Shown: piece after piece, positions 1-5,375 of the stretch
Layout of the letters: each line of letters starts with the position of its first letter
Position numbering within the stretch: position 1 is the stretch's first letter
Assembly (NCBI GenBank): GCA_050262775.1
Contig: JBLNEO010000160.1
Coordinates: 1-5,375, forward strand
Direction: 5' to 3'
Length of the DNA: 5,375 nucleotides
Source of the DNA: DATHTC01 sp050262775
GTDB lineage: Bacteria; Actinomycetota; Thermoleophilia; Gaiellales; Gaiellaceae
Notes under the pieces: model-generated
What the model saw: the letters and a program-made list of their open reading frames with translations, nothing else
Databases searched by the model: none
Told to the model about the DNA's origin: nothing
Made by a program: the position numbers and the translations under genes

Positions 1-1
1 C

Positions 2-385
2 GACGCGCTCGACGGCGGCAAGCGCCTGATGGGCTTCGGCCATCGCGTCTACCGGGCGGAGGACCCGCGCTCGCGGATCCTGAAGCGGACGGCGAGGGAG
101 CTCGGGTCGCCCCAGATCGAGGTCGCCGAGGAGCTCGAGGAGGCGGCGCGTGCCGAGCTGCGCCGGCGCAAGCCGGACCGCCCGCTCGAGACGAACGTCG
201 AGTACTACTCCGCCGTCGTGCTCGACGTGGCGGAGATCCCGCCGCCGCTCGTGCCCGCGATGTTCGCGTGCTCGCGCGTCGCCGGCTGGTCGGCGCACAT
301 CCTCGAGCAGAAGCGGACCGGACGCCTCTTCCGACCGTCGGCGCGCTACGTCGGGCCCGGCGAGCGCTCGCTCTCGACCGTCTGA
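2..385 (+). CDS. Citrate synthase, C-terminal fragment (5' end outside window)
   Basis: Citrate synthase condenses oxaloacetate with acetyl-CoA to citrate in the cytoplasm, the entry step of the TCA cycle. About 127 residues are visible, and the frame is open to the left edge. The family block MGFGHRVYR begins at base 29; its His and Arg belong to the substrate-binding site. NVEYYSAVVLD at 191-223 is the segment that carries the catalytic acid, followed by the CoA-side helix with GWSAHILEQ. The catalytic position, usually Asp in NVDFYS, is Glu here (codon 200-202). From memory, actinobacterial 'citrate synthase 2' (CitA-type) proteins share this NVE form and the ending RPSARYVGPG, so it may be a subfamily trait. 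The stop is TGA at 383-385. A 2-methylcitrate synthase role cannot be excluded from the fragment. The HEAT-repeat gene starts two bases later. Confidence 0.93.
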   Translation, partial: DALDGGKRLMGFGHRVYRAEDPRSRILKRTARELGSPQIEVAEELEEAARAELRRRKPDRPLETNVEYYSAVVLDVAEIPPPLVPAMFACSRVAGWSAHILEQKRTGRLFRPSARYVGPGERSLSTV

Positions 386-387
386 GC

Positions 388-885
388 GTGAACCTCCCGG
401 AGGCAGCCGCGCGGGCGGACGAGCTCGCGCGCGCCGGGGACGCACGGCAGCTCTCGGACCTCCGTCGGGAGTGGGACGACGAGGTCGAGGCGGCGGCGCG
501 CGACGGGGACTACCGCGTGCGCGCGATCGCCTACCGCGCGCTCGGGCAGTTCCGTTACCGCGAGAAGCGCGAGCTGCTGCGGCGCGGCCTCGAGGACGAG
601 AGCCCCGTCGCCCGCGGCGCCGCGCTCCTCTCGCTCGAGCTGCTCGCCCGCGACCGTCCCGGTGACGTCAACGACGCCCGGGGTTTGCTCCACGAGCTCG
701 TGAGCCACGACCCCAACGGCGCCGTTCGGCGGCTGGCGATCGCCGCGCTGCGGCATGGGTCGCCGGAGCGGCACACGATCGTCCTCCTCCAGGGGCTCGC
801 CGACGACGACGACGCCGACAGGGAGCTGCGGGCGACCGCCGCGAGGGTCGCGGCCGAGCTGACGAAGAAGAGTCGAGCCCGCTAG
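388..885 (+). CDS. Small HEAT-repeat protein, function unknown
   Basis: This encodes a 165-residue soluble, highly charged, alpha-helical protein. HEAT-like helical pairs are visible at about residues 41-68 (YRVRAIAYRALGQF), 72-105 (SPVARGAALLSLELLA), 109-137 (GAVRRLAIAALRHG) and 145-157 (ELRATAARVAAEL). Such repeats stack into a curved scaffold that binds proteins or, in some families, nucleic acid; no catalytic motif, signal peptide or membrane segment is seen. The GTG at 388 is chosen because it lies two bases after the citrate synthase TGA, a spacing typical of translational coupling, and the protein it gives begins directly with helical sequence. No clear Shine-Dalgarno is present. An in-frame ATG at 268 would add 40 residues lying entirely over the citrate synthase gene and is unlikely. 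A DDDDAD acidic run is at about 139-144. A link to citrate synthase is suggested only by position. Confidence 0.8.
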   Translation: MNLPEAAARADELARAGDARQLSDLRREWDDEVEAAARDGDYRVRAIAYRALGQFRYREKRELLRRGLEDESPVARGAALLSLELLARDRPGDVNDARGLLHELVSHDPNGAVRRLAIAALRHGSPERHTIVLLQGLADDDDADRELRATAARVAAELTKKSRAR

Positions 886-892
886 CGCCGTC

Positions 893-1075
893 CTACGCGC
901 GCGACGTGCAGGCGGTGCATACGCGCTTCTCGATCTGGCGTCCGCACGAGGGGCAGCTCCGCCGGCGCGCACGCCACTCGAGCATCGACTTCTGCACGCC
1001 CATCGTCATCATCAGGAAGCCGACGCCGGTCGTCGCGGCGAAGAGCCCGGCGAGCTGCGGGGTGATTCCGGTCAT
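893..1075 (-). CDS. 60-residue membrane-anchored zinc-ribbon protein
   Basis: I do not recognise a named family for this small protein, but it has two clear parts. Residues about 6-28 (QLAGLFAATTGVGFLMMTMG...) form one hydrophobic helix long enough to cross the membrane. An Arg-rich stretch WRARRR follows, predicting by the positive-inside rule that the C-terminus faces the cytoplasm. The tail contains CPSCGRQI and VCTAC, a Cys-x2-Cys-x8-Cys-x2-Cys zinc ribbon (C41, C44, C53, C56). The ATG at 1075 is supported by AGAAGG five bases upstream on the minus strand. It lies 18 bases downstream of the xerD-type stop, so it is probably the last gene of that transcript, and it converges on the HEAT gene with a 7-base gap. 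Zinc binding, membrane insertion and any tie to recombination or division are inferred. Confidence 0.8.
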   Translation of the reverse strand: MTGITPQLAGLFAATTGVGFLMMTMGVQKSMLEWRARRRSCPSCGRQIEKRVCTACTSRA

Positions 1076-1080
1076 CGCAA

Positions 1081-1086
1081 CCTTCT
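1081..1086 (-). promoter_or_regulatory. Ribosome binding site of the zinc-ribbon gene
   Basis: The minus-strand sequence reads AGAAGG, followed by five bases (TTGCG) and then ATG. This is the clearest Shine-Dalgarno of the cluster. It falls inside the 18-base gap behind the XerD-type gene and supports the start at 1075 for a very small gene that could otherwise be doubted. Confidence 0.7.
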
Positions 1087-1093
1087 CTCGGAC

Positions 1094-2002
1094 CTACTGG
1101 GACTCGCGGCGCCTCCGCCTCGCGTGCGGGTGCGCCTGGAAGTACAACTCCCGTCGGCGTCTATCGGATACGTGCGTGTAGAGCTCCGTCGTCGAGAGGT
1201 CCGCGTGACCGAGCATCTCCTGGACGCTGCGGAGGTCCGCACCGCCCTCGAGGAGGTGCGTCGCGAACGAGTGGCGCAGCAGGTGCGGATGGACGCGCCC
1301 CGGCTCGAGCCCTGCCTTGTCGGCGAGGCGCCGGAGGATGAGGAAGGCGCCGGCGCGGGTGAGCGCGCCGCCGCGGGCGTTGAGGAACAGCTCGGGTCGG
1401 TGGCGGGTGTCGAGGTGCGGTCGCCCGCGCGCGAGGTAGCGCCGGAGCGACTCCGCCGCCTCGCGTCCGATCGGGACGAGGCGCTCCTTCGAGCCCTTGC
1501 CGAGCGCGCGGATGAGGCGGTTCTCGAGATCCACGGCGGCACGCTCGAGCCCGACGGCTTCCGAGACGCGCAGTCCGGCGCCGTAGAGGAGCTCCACGAG
1601 CGCGCGGTCGCGCAAGGTGCGCGGCGTCGTTCCGGTCGCGGCGTCGATGAGGCGCTCCGCCTCGCCGGGGGAGAGGGTCCGCGGCAGGCGGCGCGTCCGT
1701 CGCGGGAGATCGAGCTCGGCCGCCGGGTTGTCGGCGCGCTCGCCGAGCATCGTCAGGTGCCGGAAGAACGCGCGGAGCGCCGCCGCGCGCCGGGCGATCG
1801 TCGCGGGTGCGAGACCCTGCGCCCGCAGATCGGCGAGGTAGTGCTCGAGGTCCTCCAGGTCGGCGCGACCGGGTGCGCCGCCGAGCCACGCCGAGAAGTG
1901 CGCGAGGTCGCGCCGGTAGGCCTCGACCGTGCGCGGCGCGCGGCGCGCGGCGAGGAGCGCGAGGAAGCCGTCGAGCTGTGCGTCGCGGGGCGTCTGCGTC
2001 AC
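1094..2002 (-). CDS. xerD: Tyrosine recombinase, XerD type
   Basis: XerD is a site-specific recombinase that, with XerC, resolves chromosome dimers at dif; in other bacteria FtsK activates it at the septum. The protein is 302 residues, close to E. coli XerD (298). Residues about 8-90 form the N-terminal SAM-like DNA-binding domain (FLALLAARRAPRTVEAYRRDL), and 108-290 the catalytic domain. All active-site residues are present: R145 (GLRVSE), K172 (GKGSKER), H240 and R243 (HPHLLRH), H266 (LGHADL), and the nucleophile Y275 (TELYTHV). The very basic C-terminus is HARRRRRESQ. The start is GTG at 2002; a GGAGG lies 17 bases upstream, too far to be ideal, and no in-frame start sits between them. It is second in the minus-strand cluster, 160 bases behind the XerC-type gene. 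The XerC/XerD split between the two paralogues rests on sequence feel and the C-terminal endings. Confidence 0.92.
   Translation of the reverse strand: MTQTPRDAQLDGFLALLAARRAPRTVEAYRRDLAHFSAWLGGAPGRADLEDLEHYLADLRAQGLAPATIARRAAALRAFFRHLTMLGERADNPAAELDLPRRTRRLPRTLSPGEAERLIDAATGTTPRTLRDRALVELLYGAGLRVSEAVGLERAAVDLENRLIRALGKGSKERLVPIGREAAESLRRYLARGRPHLDTRHRPELFLNARGGALTRAGAFLILRRLADKAGLEPGRVHPHLLRHSFATHLLEGGADLRSVQEMLGHADLSTTELYTHVSDRRRRELYFQAHPHARRRRRESQ
1239..1267. repeat. 29-base exact direct repeat, copy in xerD
   Basis: This stretch is identical, base for base, to 2284-2312 in the XerC-type gene, in the same orientation and reading frame. It encodes FATHLLEGGA, part of the conserved block after the catalytic HxxR. 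Selection on the protein explains the residues; identical codons over 29 bases also reflect strong codon bias, or exchange between the two genes. Confidence 0.8.
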
Positions 2003-2162
2003 GGGACCCGTGGGATTCGCCTCCGGCGGCCGTGCACCTTCCCGCCGCCACCGTCACGGATCCGGCACACGATCGCGACCCACCGGTGCGTGGTTTCGAC
2101 GTACGCTCGCGCGTGAGCAGGCGGGAGGGTCGGGACCCGAGGTGACACCCGCGCGAGTGCCT
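2003..2162. other. 160-base gap between xerC and xerD with short inverted repeats
   Basis: No credible gene lies here on either strand. Several short palindromes are present: CACCGGTG at 2081-2088, an imperfect GCTC-N6-GAGC at 2105-2118 (12 of 14 positions symmetrical), TCGGGACCCGA at 2130-2140, and GGTGACACC at 2141-2149. The last two lie 14-33 bases past the XerC stop. They could be binding sites or RNA structure, but their loops are too short for a strong hairpin, no U-tract follows, and palindromes are common by chance at this GC content. I could not pick out a convincing promoter for xerD. Confidence 0.4.
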
Positions 2163-2999
2163 CTAGGACCGCGGGTGCGCCCGGTCGTAGACGCGCCGCA
2201 GCCGTCTCGCGTCCACGTGCGCGTACACCTGGGTCGTCGAGAGCGATGCGTGCCCGAGCAGCTCCTGGATCGTGCGCAGGTCGGCACCGCCCTCGAGGAG
2301 GTGCGTCGCGAAGGCGTGCCGCAGGCGGTGCGGGTGCGGCAGCGTCCGCCGGAGCGTCGACGTGTCGAGACGGCGCCCGCGCGCGGACAGGAACAGCGCG
2401 TCGGCGGCGCCGCGCGCGAGCTGCGGCCGCGCCTCGCGCAGGTAGCGCGCGAGCCAGTGCGCCGCCTCCTCGCCGAGCGGCACGACGCGCTCCTTGCCGC
2501 CCTTCCCGCGGACGTGGAGGTGTTCCTGCTCGAAGTCCACGTCCGCGAGGTCGAGCGCGACCGCCTCGGCGCTGCGGAGTCCGGCGGAGTACACCAGCTC
2601 GACGAGCGCACGGTTCCGGAGCGCGAGCGGGCCGTCGCCCTCCAGCGCGGCGAGCACGTCCTCGACCTCGGCCGCCCTCGGTGCGTCCGGCAGGCGCCGG
2701 CCCCGACGTGGGGCGAAGGAGCCGTCGGGCACCCGTGCAGGCCCGAGCGCGTGGCGGAGGAGCGCTCGCGCAGCCGCGAGCTTCCGCGCGATCGTCGACG
2801 CGGCCAGCCGCCGGGGTCGGCCGCGACCGAGCTCGGCCGCCCACTCGGCGAAGACCCGGACGTCGACGCCGTCGAGCGAGGTTCCCCGGGCGTCGAGCCA
2901 GCGCTCGAACGCGCGGAGGTCGGAACGGTAGGCGCGGCGGGTCCCGTCCGACAGGCCCGGGCTCGCGAGGAACCGCTCGATCGCGGCGTGGGTGTCCAC
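2163..2999 (-). CDS. xerC: Tyrosine recombinase, XerC type
   Basis: This is the probable XerD partner in dif recombination. It has 278 residues, about 20 fewer than E. coli XerC. The N-terminal DNA-binding domain spans about residues 4-88 (LSDGTRRAYRSDLRAFERWL), and the catalytic domain about 108-275. The active-site set is complete: R142 (GLRSAEA), K169 (GKGGKER), H224 and R227 (HPHRLRH), H250 (LGHASL), and the nucleophile Y259 (TQVYAHV). The ending VYDRAHPRS resembles the XerC C-terminus (VYDAAHPR). About nine residues are missing between the LRR helix (216-218) and the HxxR motif compared with the neighbouring XerD. The start is GTG at 2999 with no Shine-Dalgarno, in a 38-base divergent intergenic region shared with the first peptidase gene. 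A phage-type integrase is less likely, given the Xer-like length, motifs and housekeeping neighbours. Confidence 0.92.
   Translation of the reverse strand: MDTHAAIERFLASPGLSDGTRRAYRSDLRAFERWLDARGTSLDGVDVRVFAEWAAELGRGRPRRLAASTIARKLAAARALLRHALGPARVPDGSFAPRRGRRLPDAPRAAEVEDVLAALEGDGPLALRNRALVELVYSAGLRSAEAVALDLADVDFEQEHLHVRGKGGKERVVPLGEEAAHWLARYLREARPQLARGAADALFLSARGRRLDTSTLRRTLPHPHRLRHAFATHLLEGGADLRTIQELLGHASLSTTQVYAHVDARRLRRVYDRAHPRS
2284..2312. repeat. 29-base exact direct repeat, copy in xerC
   Basis: This is the second copy of the repeat at 1239-1267, 1045 bases away. The identity stops at the bases immediately on each side. It marks paralogy of the two recombinases and is not a recombination site in its own right. 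Confidence 0.8.
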
Positions 3000-3022
3000 G
3001 GCGACGGGTTCGCCGCCGGGTA

Positions 3023-3028
3023 TAGGAT
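3023..3028 (+). promoter_or_regulatory. Possible -10 element TAGGAT for a leaderless aminopeptidase mRNA
   Basis: TATAGGAT at 3021-3028 is a rare AT-rich patch in this window and contains TAGGAT, matching the TAnnnT form of actinobacterial -10 elements. Nine bases separate it from the GTG at 3038, so transcription could begin at or just before the start codon. No good -35 is evident. The alternative reading is that AGGA at 3024-3027 is a weak Shine-Dalgarno ten bases from the GTG. The same 38-base region must also hold the promoter for xerC on the opposite strand. Confidence 0.45.
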
Positions 3029-3037
3029 CGCCTGCCC

Positions 3038-4240
3038 GTGCACGCCGACGAGCTGACCCGCCGCCTCGCGGAGCTGGCGATCGCGTTCGGCGCGAACGTC
3101 CAGCCTGGGCAGATCGTGTTCGTGCAGGCGGAGCCGGAGCACGCCCCGCTCGTGCATGCGCTCGCCGCCGAGGCGTACCGCCGGGGCGCGCGGTTCGTGG
3201 ACGCGTTCTACTTCGACCCGCGCGTGAAGCGCGCCCGCATCGCGTTCGCGCCCGAGGAGACGCTCGACTTCGTGCCGCCGTGGTATGCGCAGCGGATGCT
3301 CTCCCTCGGCGAGGAACGGGCCGCGCGCGTGTGGGTCACCGGCACGACGGCGCCTGGCCTCTTCGACGACCTCGATCCCGCGCGCGCCGGACGGGACCTG
3401 CTCCCGCGGCTCGCCGAGACCGGCAAGGTGGTCAACGACCGCACGACGAACTGGACGATCGTGCCGTACCCGACGGAGGGCTGGGCGCGACAGGTGCACC
3501 CCGAGCTCGACGGGCAGGCCCTGCCGCGGTTGACGGACGAGCTCGCGCACGTCCTCCGCCTCGACGAGGACGACCCCGTCGCCGCATGGCACGCGCGCTT
3601 CCGCGACACCGGCTCGGCGGCGGAGCGCCTCACGGAGCGGCGATTCGACGCGCTCCGGTTCGACGGCCCGGGAACGGAGCTCACGGTCGGGCTGCTGCCG
3701 AGCTCGCGCTGGGCGGCGGCGACGTTCACGACGATCGACGGCCTCGAGCACAAGCCGAACCTCCCCTCGGAGGAGGTCTTCACGACGCCCGATCCGACGC
3801 GCGCGGACGGCCACGTCACCGCGACGAAGCCGCTCGTCTTCGCCGACGGGTCCTCCGTCCGCGGCCTTCGCGTGCGCTTCGAGGGCGGTCGAGCCGTGGA
3901 GATCGACGCCGACGACGGCGGGGACAACCTTCGCACGCGGGTTGCGAAGGACGAGGGCGGCTCGCATCTCGGCGAGGTCGCCCTCGTCGACCGCGAGGGG
4001 CGCATCGGCCCGCTCGGGACGGTCTTCTACGACACCTTGCTCGACGAGAACGCGGCGAGCCACCTCGCGCTCGGCGCCGGCTTCGGCTTCGCCGTCGAAG
4101 ACGAGGCCGACGCCGCCCGCGTCAACCAGAGCGGCATCCACGTCGACTTCATGATCGGCGGGGACGACGTCGACGTCACGGGCCTCACGCGCGACGGCGG
4201 CGAGGTGCCGGTGCTCCGAGGCGGGGCATGGCAGATCTGA
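3038..4240 (+). CDS. M29-family metallo-aminopeptidase, first copy
   Basis: M29 aminopeptidases (AmpS, AmpT, aminopeptidase II) are cytoplasmic dinuclear-metal exopeptidases that remove N-terminal residues from peptides. The protein is 400 residues, the usual family length. By comparison with AmpT, metal ligands are E245 or E246 (NLPSEEVFTTP), E313 (LGEVALVD), H342 (AASHLALG), and H368 with D370 (IHVDFMIG). The N-terminal domain carries FDPRVKRARI and VNDRTTNWTIVPYPTE. No signal peptide is seen. The GTG start is well fixed: an in-frame TAG lies at 3023-3025, only five codons upstream, and the protein aligns with its neighbour from the first helix (RLAELA). It overlaps the next gene by 13 bases, so the two are almost certainly co-transcribed. 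Substrate preference cannot be read from sequence. Confidence 0.93.
   Translation: MHADELTRRLAELAIAFGANVQPGQIVFVQAEPEHAPLVHALAAEAYRRGARFVDAFYFDPRVKRARIAFAPEETLDFVPPWYAQRMLSLGEERAARVWVTGTTAPGLFDDLDPARAGRDLLPRLAETGKVVNDRTTNWTIVPYPTEGWARQVHPELDGQALPRLTDELAHVLRLDEDDPVAAWHARFRDTGSAAERLTERRFDALRFDGPGTELTVGLLPSSRWAAATFTTIDGLEHKPNLPSEEVFTTPDPTRADGHVTATKPLVFADGSSVRGLRVRFEGGRAVEIDADDGGDNLRTRVAKDEGGSHLGEVALVDREGRIGPLGTVFYDTLLDENAASHLALGAGFGFAVEDEADAARVNQSGIHVDFMIGGDDVDVTGLTRDGGEVPVLRGGAWQI
3968..4084. repeat. 117-base near-identical direct repeat, copy in first aminopeptidase
   Basis: It encodes residues 311-349, including metal ligands E313 and H342. By direct comparison it differs from 5176-5292 at 8 of 117 bases, and at 1 of 39 residues (Val to Ile). 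Seven of the eight changes are third-position silent ones. It is the most conserved stretch of the tandem duplication. Confidence 0.85.
4218..4221 (+). promoter_or_regulatory. Ribosome binding site of the second aminopeptidase
   Basis: GAGG lies six bases before the ATG at 4228, inside the last codons of the first aminopeptidase. It favours this ATG as the start and suggests coupled translation of the two peptidases. Confidence 0.6.
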
Positions 4241-5375
4241 CGCCGCCGGCGGGGCTGGTCGAGCGGCTCGCCGAGCTCGCCGTCGCGTTCGGCGCGAATG
4301 TCCGCGAGGGCCAGATCGTCGGCGTCACGGCCTATCTCGGCGGCCACGAGCCCCTCGTCCACGCGATCGCCGAGGCGGCCTACCGTCGCGGCGCGCGCTT
4401 CGTCGACGTCAACTGGTTCGACCCGCGGGTGAAGCGCGCACGGATCGAGCACGCCGCCGACGACACGCTGGACTACGTGCCTCCCTGGTACGGCGGCCGC
4501 TGGCTCGCACTCGGCGACGAGCGCGGCGCCTACGTCGCGATCACGGGGCCGACCGAGCCGGGGATCCTCGACGACCTCGACCCCGCACGCGCGGGCAAGG
4601 ATCGCCTCCCGAGCGTCAAGGAGTCGCTCGTGGTCACGAACGCGCGCACCGTGAACTGGACGATCGTGCCCTTCGTCACCGAGGCGTGGGCGCGGCTCGT
4701 GCGACCCGACGTGCCCGTCGAGGAGGCGTATGCGGTCCTCTGGGACGAGATCGCGCACGTCTGCCGCCTCGACGAGGACGACCCGGTCGCAGCCTGGGGC
4801 GCGCGGATGGACGCCAACGAGCGGGCCGCGACGCGCCTCACCGAGCTCGCGTTCGACACGCTCCGCTACCGCGGCCCGACGATCGACCTCGAGGTCGGCC
4901 TGCTGCCGACGTCGCGGTGGAACCACACGCGGTTCGCGACGGTCGACGGGCACCCGCATCACCCGAACGTGCCGTCCGAGGAGGTCTTCACCTCGCCGGA
5001 CCCCACGCGGGCCGAGGGCTGGGTGGAGTCGACGAAGCCGCTCGTGCTCGCCGACGGCTCGGTGATCCGCGGGCTCCGAGTCCGCTTCGAGGACGGTCGC
5101 GCGGTCGAGATCGAGGCCGACGAGGGCGGCGAGACGCTCCGCACGCGCGTCGACGTGGACGAGGGCGGCAGGCGCCTCGGCGAGGTCGCGCTCGTCGACC
5201 GCGAGGGTCGGATCGGGCCGCTCGGGACGATCTTCTACGACACCTTGCTGGACGAGAACGCGGCCAGCCACCTGGCGCTCGGCGCCGGCTTCCCGTGGGC
5301 CGTCGGCGACGCGGACGAGGCGAACGTCAACGAGAGCGCCGTCCACGTCGACTTCATGATCGGGAGCGACGAGGT
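4228..5375 (+). CDS. M29-family metallo-aminopeptidase, second copy (3' end outside window)
   Basis: This is a tandem paralogue of the preceding gene, roughly two thirds identical by eye, with the C-terminal part much closer than the N-terminal part. 382 residues are visible; about 20-30 remain beyond the edge. The expected metal ligands are all present: E251 or E252 (NVPSEEVFTSP), E319 (LGEVALVD), H348 (AASHLALG), H373 and D375 (VHVDFMIG). The start is ATG at 4228 with GAGG six bases upstream, overlapping the previous gene by 13 bases. The N-terminus is seven residues longer than copy one (MADLTPPAGLVERLAELA). Differences concentrate in the N-terminal domain, for example VNWFDPRVKR against AFYFDPRVKR, which might change peptide preference; that is inference. 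No signal peptide is visible. Confidence 0.93.
   Translation, partial: MADLTPPAGLVERLAELAVAFGANVREGQIVGVTAYLGGHEPLVHAIAEAAYRRGARFVDVNWFDPRVKRARIEHAADDTLDYVPPWYGGRWLALGDERGAYVAITGPTEPGILDDLDPARAGKDRLPSVKESLVVTNARTVNWTIVPFVTEAWARLVRPDVPVEEAYAVLWDEIAHVCRLDEDDPVAAWGARMDANERAATRLTELAFDTLRYRGPTIDLEVGLLPTSRWNHTRFATVDGHPHHPNVPSEEVFTSPDPTRAEGWVESTKPLVLADGSVIRGLRVRFEDGRAVEIEADEGGETLRTRVDVDEGGRRLGEVALVDREGRIGPLGTIFYDTLLDENAASHLALGAGFPWAVGDADEANVNESAVHVDFMIGSDE
5176..5292. repeat. 117-base near-identical direct repeat, copy in second aminopeptidase
   Basis: Partner of 3968-4084, in the same orientation and reading frame. It contains a 19-base exact match (5231-5249 against 4023-4041) that includes an uncommon TTG leucine codon shared by both copies. 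Confidence 0.85.

Noticed and set aside
268..387. An upstream ATG start for the HEAT gene
   Set aside because: It would overlap citrate synthase by 118 bases and adds an Arg-rich segment unlike a HEAT helix; GTG 388 at the coupling distance is better.
2078..2150. A Rho-independent terminator between xerC and xerD
   Set aside because: The inverted repeats have one- to six-base centres with short arms, and no run of T follows on the minus strand.
2003..2162. A dif site near the Xer genes
   Set aside because: No 28-base dif-like pair of arms with an AT-rich centre is seen in the gap or elsewhere in the window.
1094..2999. The recombinases as part of an integron, phage or other mobile element
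   Set aside because: No attachment sites, cassettes, excisionase, transposase or terminal repeats are visible; the neighbours are housekeeping-like and the proteins have Xer lengths and motifs.
1124..3056. Long plus-strand open frames over the two recombinase genes (about 1124-2116 and 1929-3056)
   Set aside because: Both are shadows of xerD and xerC, with low-complexity Arg/Ala/Glu translation and no domain.
2054..4141. A 695-codon open frame on the minus strand crossing xerC, the divergent promoter region and the first peptidase
   Set aside because: It is a GC-rich shadow frame, rich in Arg, Ala and Pro, with no family resemblance, and it lies over two well-supported genes.
4027..5346. 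A 439-codon minus-strand open frame opposite the second peptidase
   Set aside because: Its similarity to the other antisense frame simply mirrors the tandem duplication on the plus strand; third-position G/C bias keeps the frame free of stops.
3038..5375. The two peptidases as one gene split by a frameshift
   Set aside because: Each has a complete N-terminal domain and its own full set of metal ligands; the second has its own ATG and ribosome binding site.

Overview
This is a very GC-rich, gene-dense window with GTG starts and strong G/C third-position bias. It looks like chromosomal DNA of a high-GC actinobacterium. The XerC and XerD types, the citrate synthase 2-like fragment and the paired M29 peptidases would suit a deep-branching class such as Thermoleophilia, but that placement is inferred from remembered family resemblance, not shown by the sequence. 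No mobile element, CRISPR array, rRNA or tRNA was seen.

Layout. Positions 2-385 (+) hold the C-terminal part of a citrate synthase. A small HEAT-repeat protein (388-885, +) follows after two bases and is probably translationally coupled to it. A minus-strand cluster converges on this pair with only a 7-base gap. In transcription order it is a XerC-type tyrosine recombinase (2999-2163), a XerD-type tyrosine recombinase (2002-1094), and a 60-residue membrane-anchored zinc-ribbon protein (1075-893). XerC starts only 38 bases from a divergent plus-strand unit of two tandem M29-family aminopeptidases (3038-4240 and 4228 to beyond the window end). Their reading frames overlap by 13 bases.

How they fit together. 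XerC and XerD are the usual pair that resolves chromosome dimers at dif, and both keep a full catalytic set here, so they are most simply housekeeping genes. The zinc-ribbon protein sits 18 bases behind xerD with a good ribosome binding site and is probably co-transcribed; its role is unknown. The peptidase pair looks like a local gene duplication, with the metal-binding C-terminal region kept almost identical. Citrate synthase is central metabolism; the HEAT protein has no assignable function.

I found no convincing new biological system. The items most worth a second look are the membrane zinc-ribbon gene behind xerD, the shortened segment before the XerC active-site HxxR motif, the locally conserved peptidase duplication, a possibly leaderless start for the first peptidase, and the Asp-to-Glu change at the citrate synthase catalytic acid.
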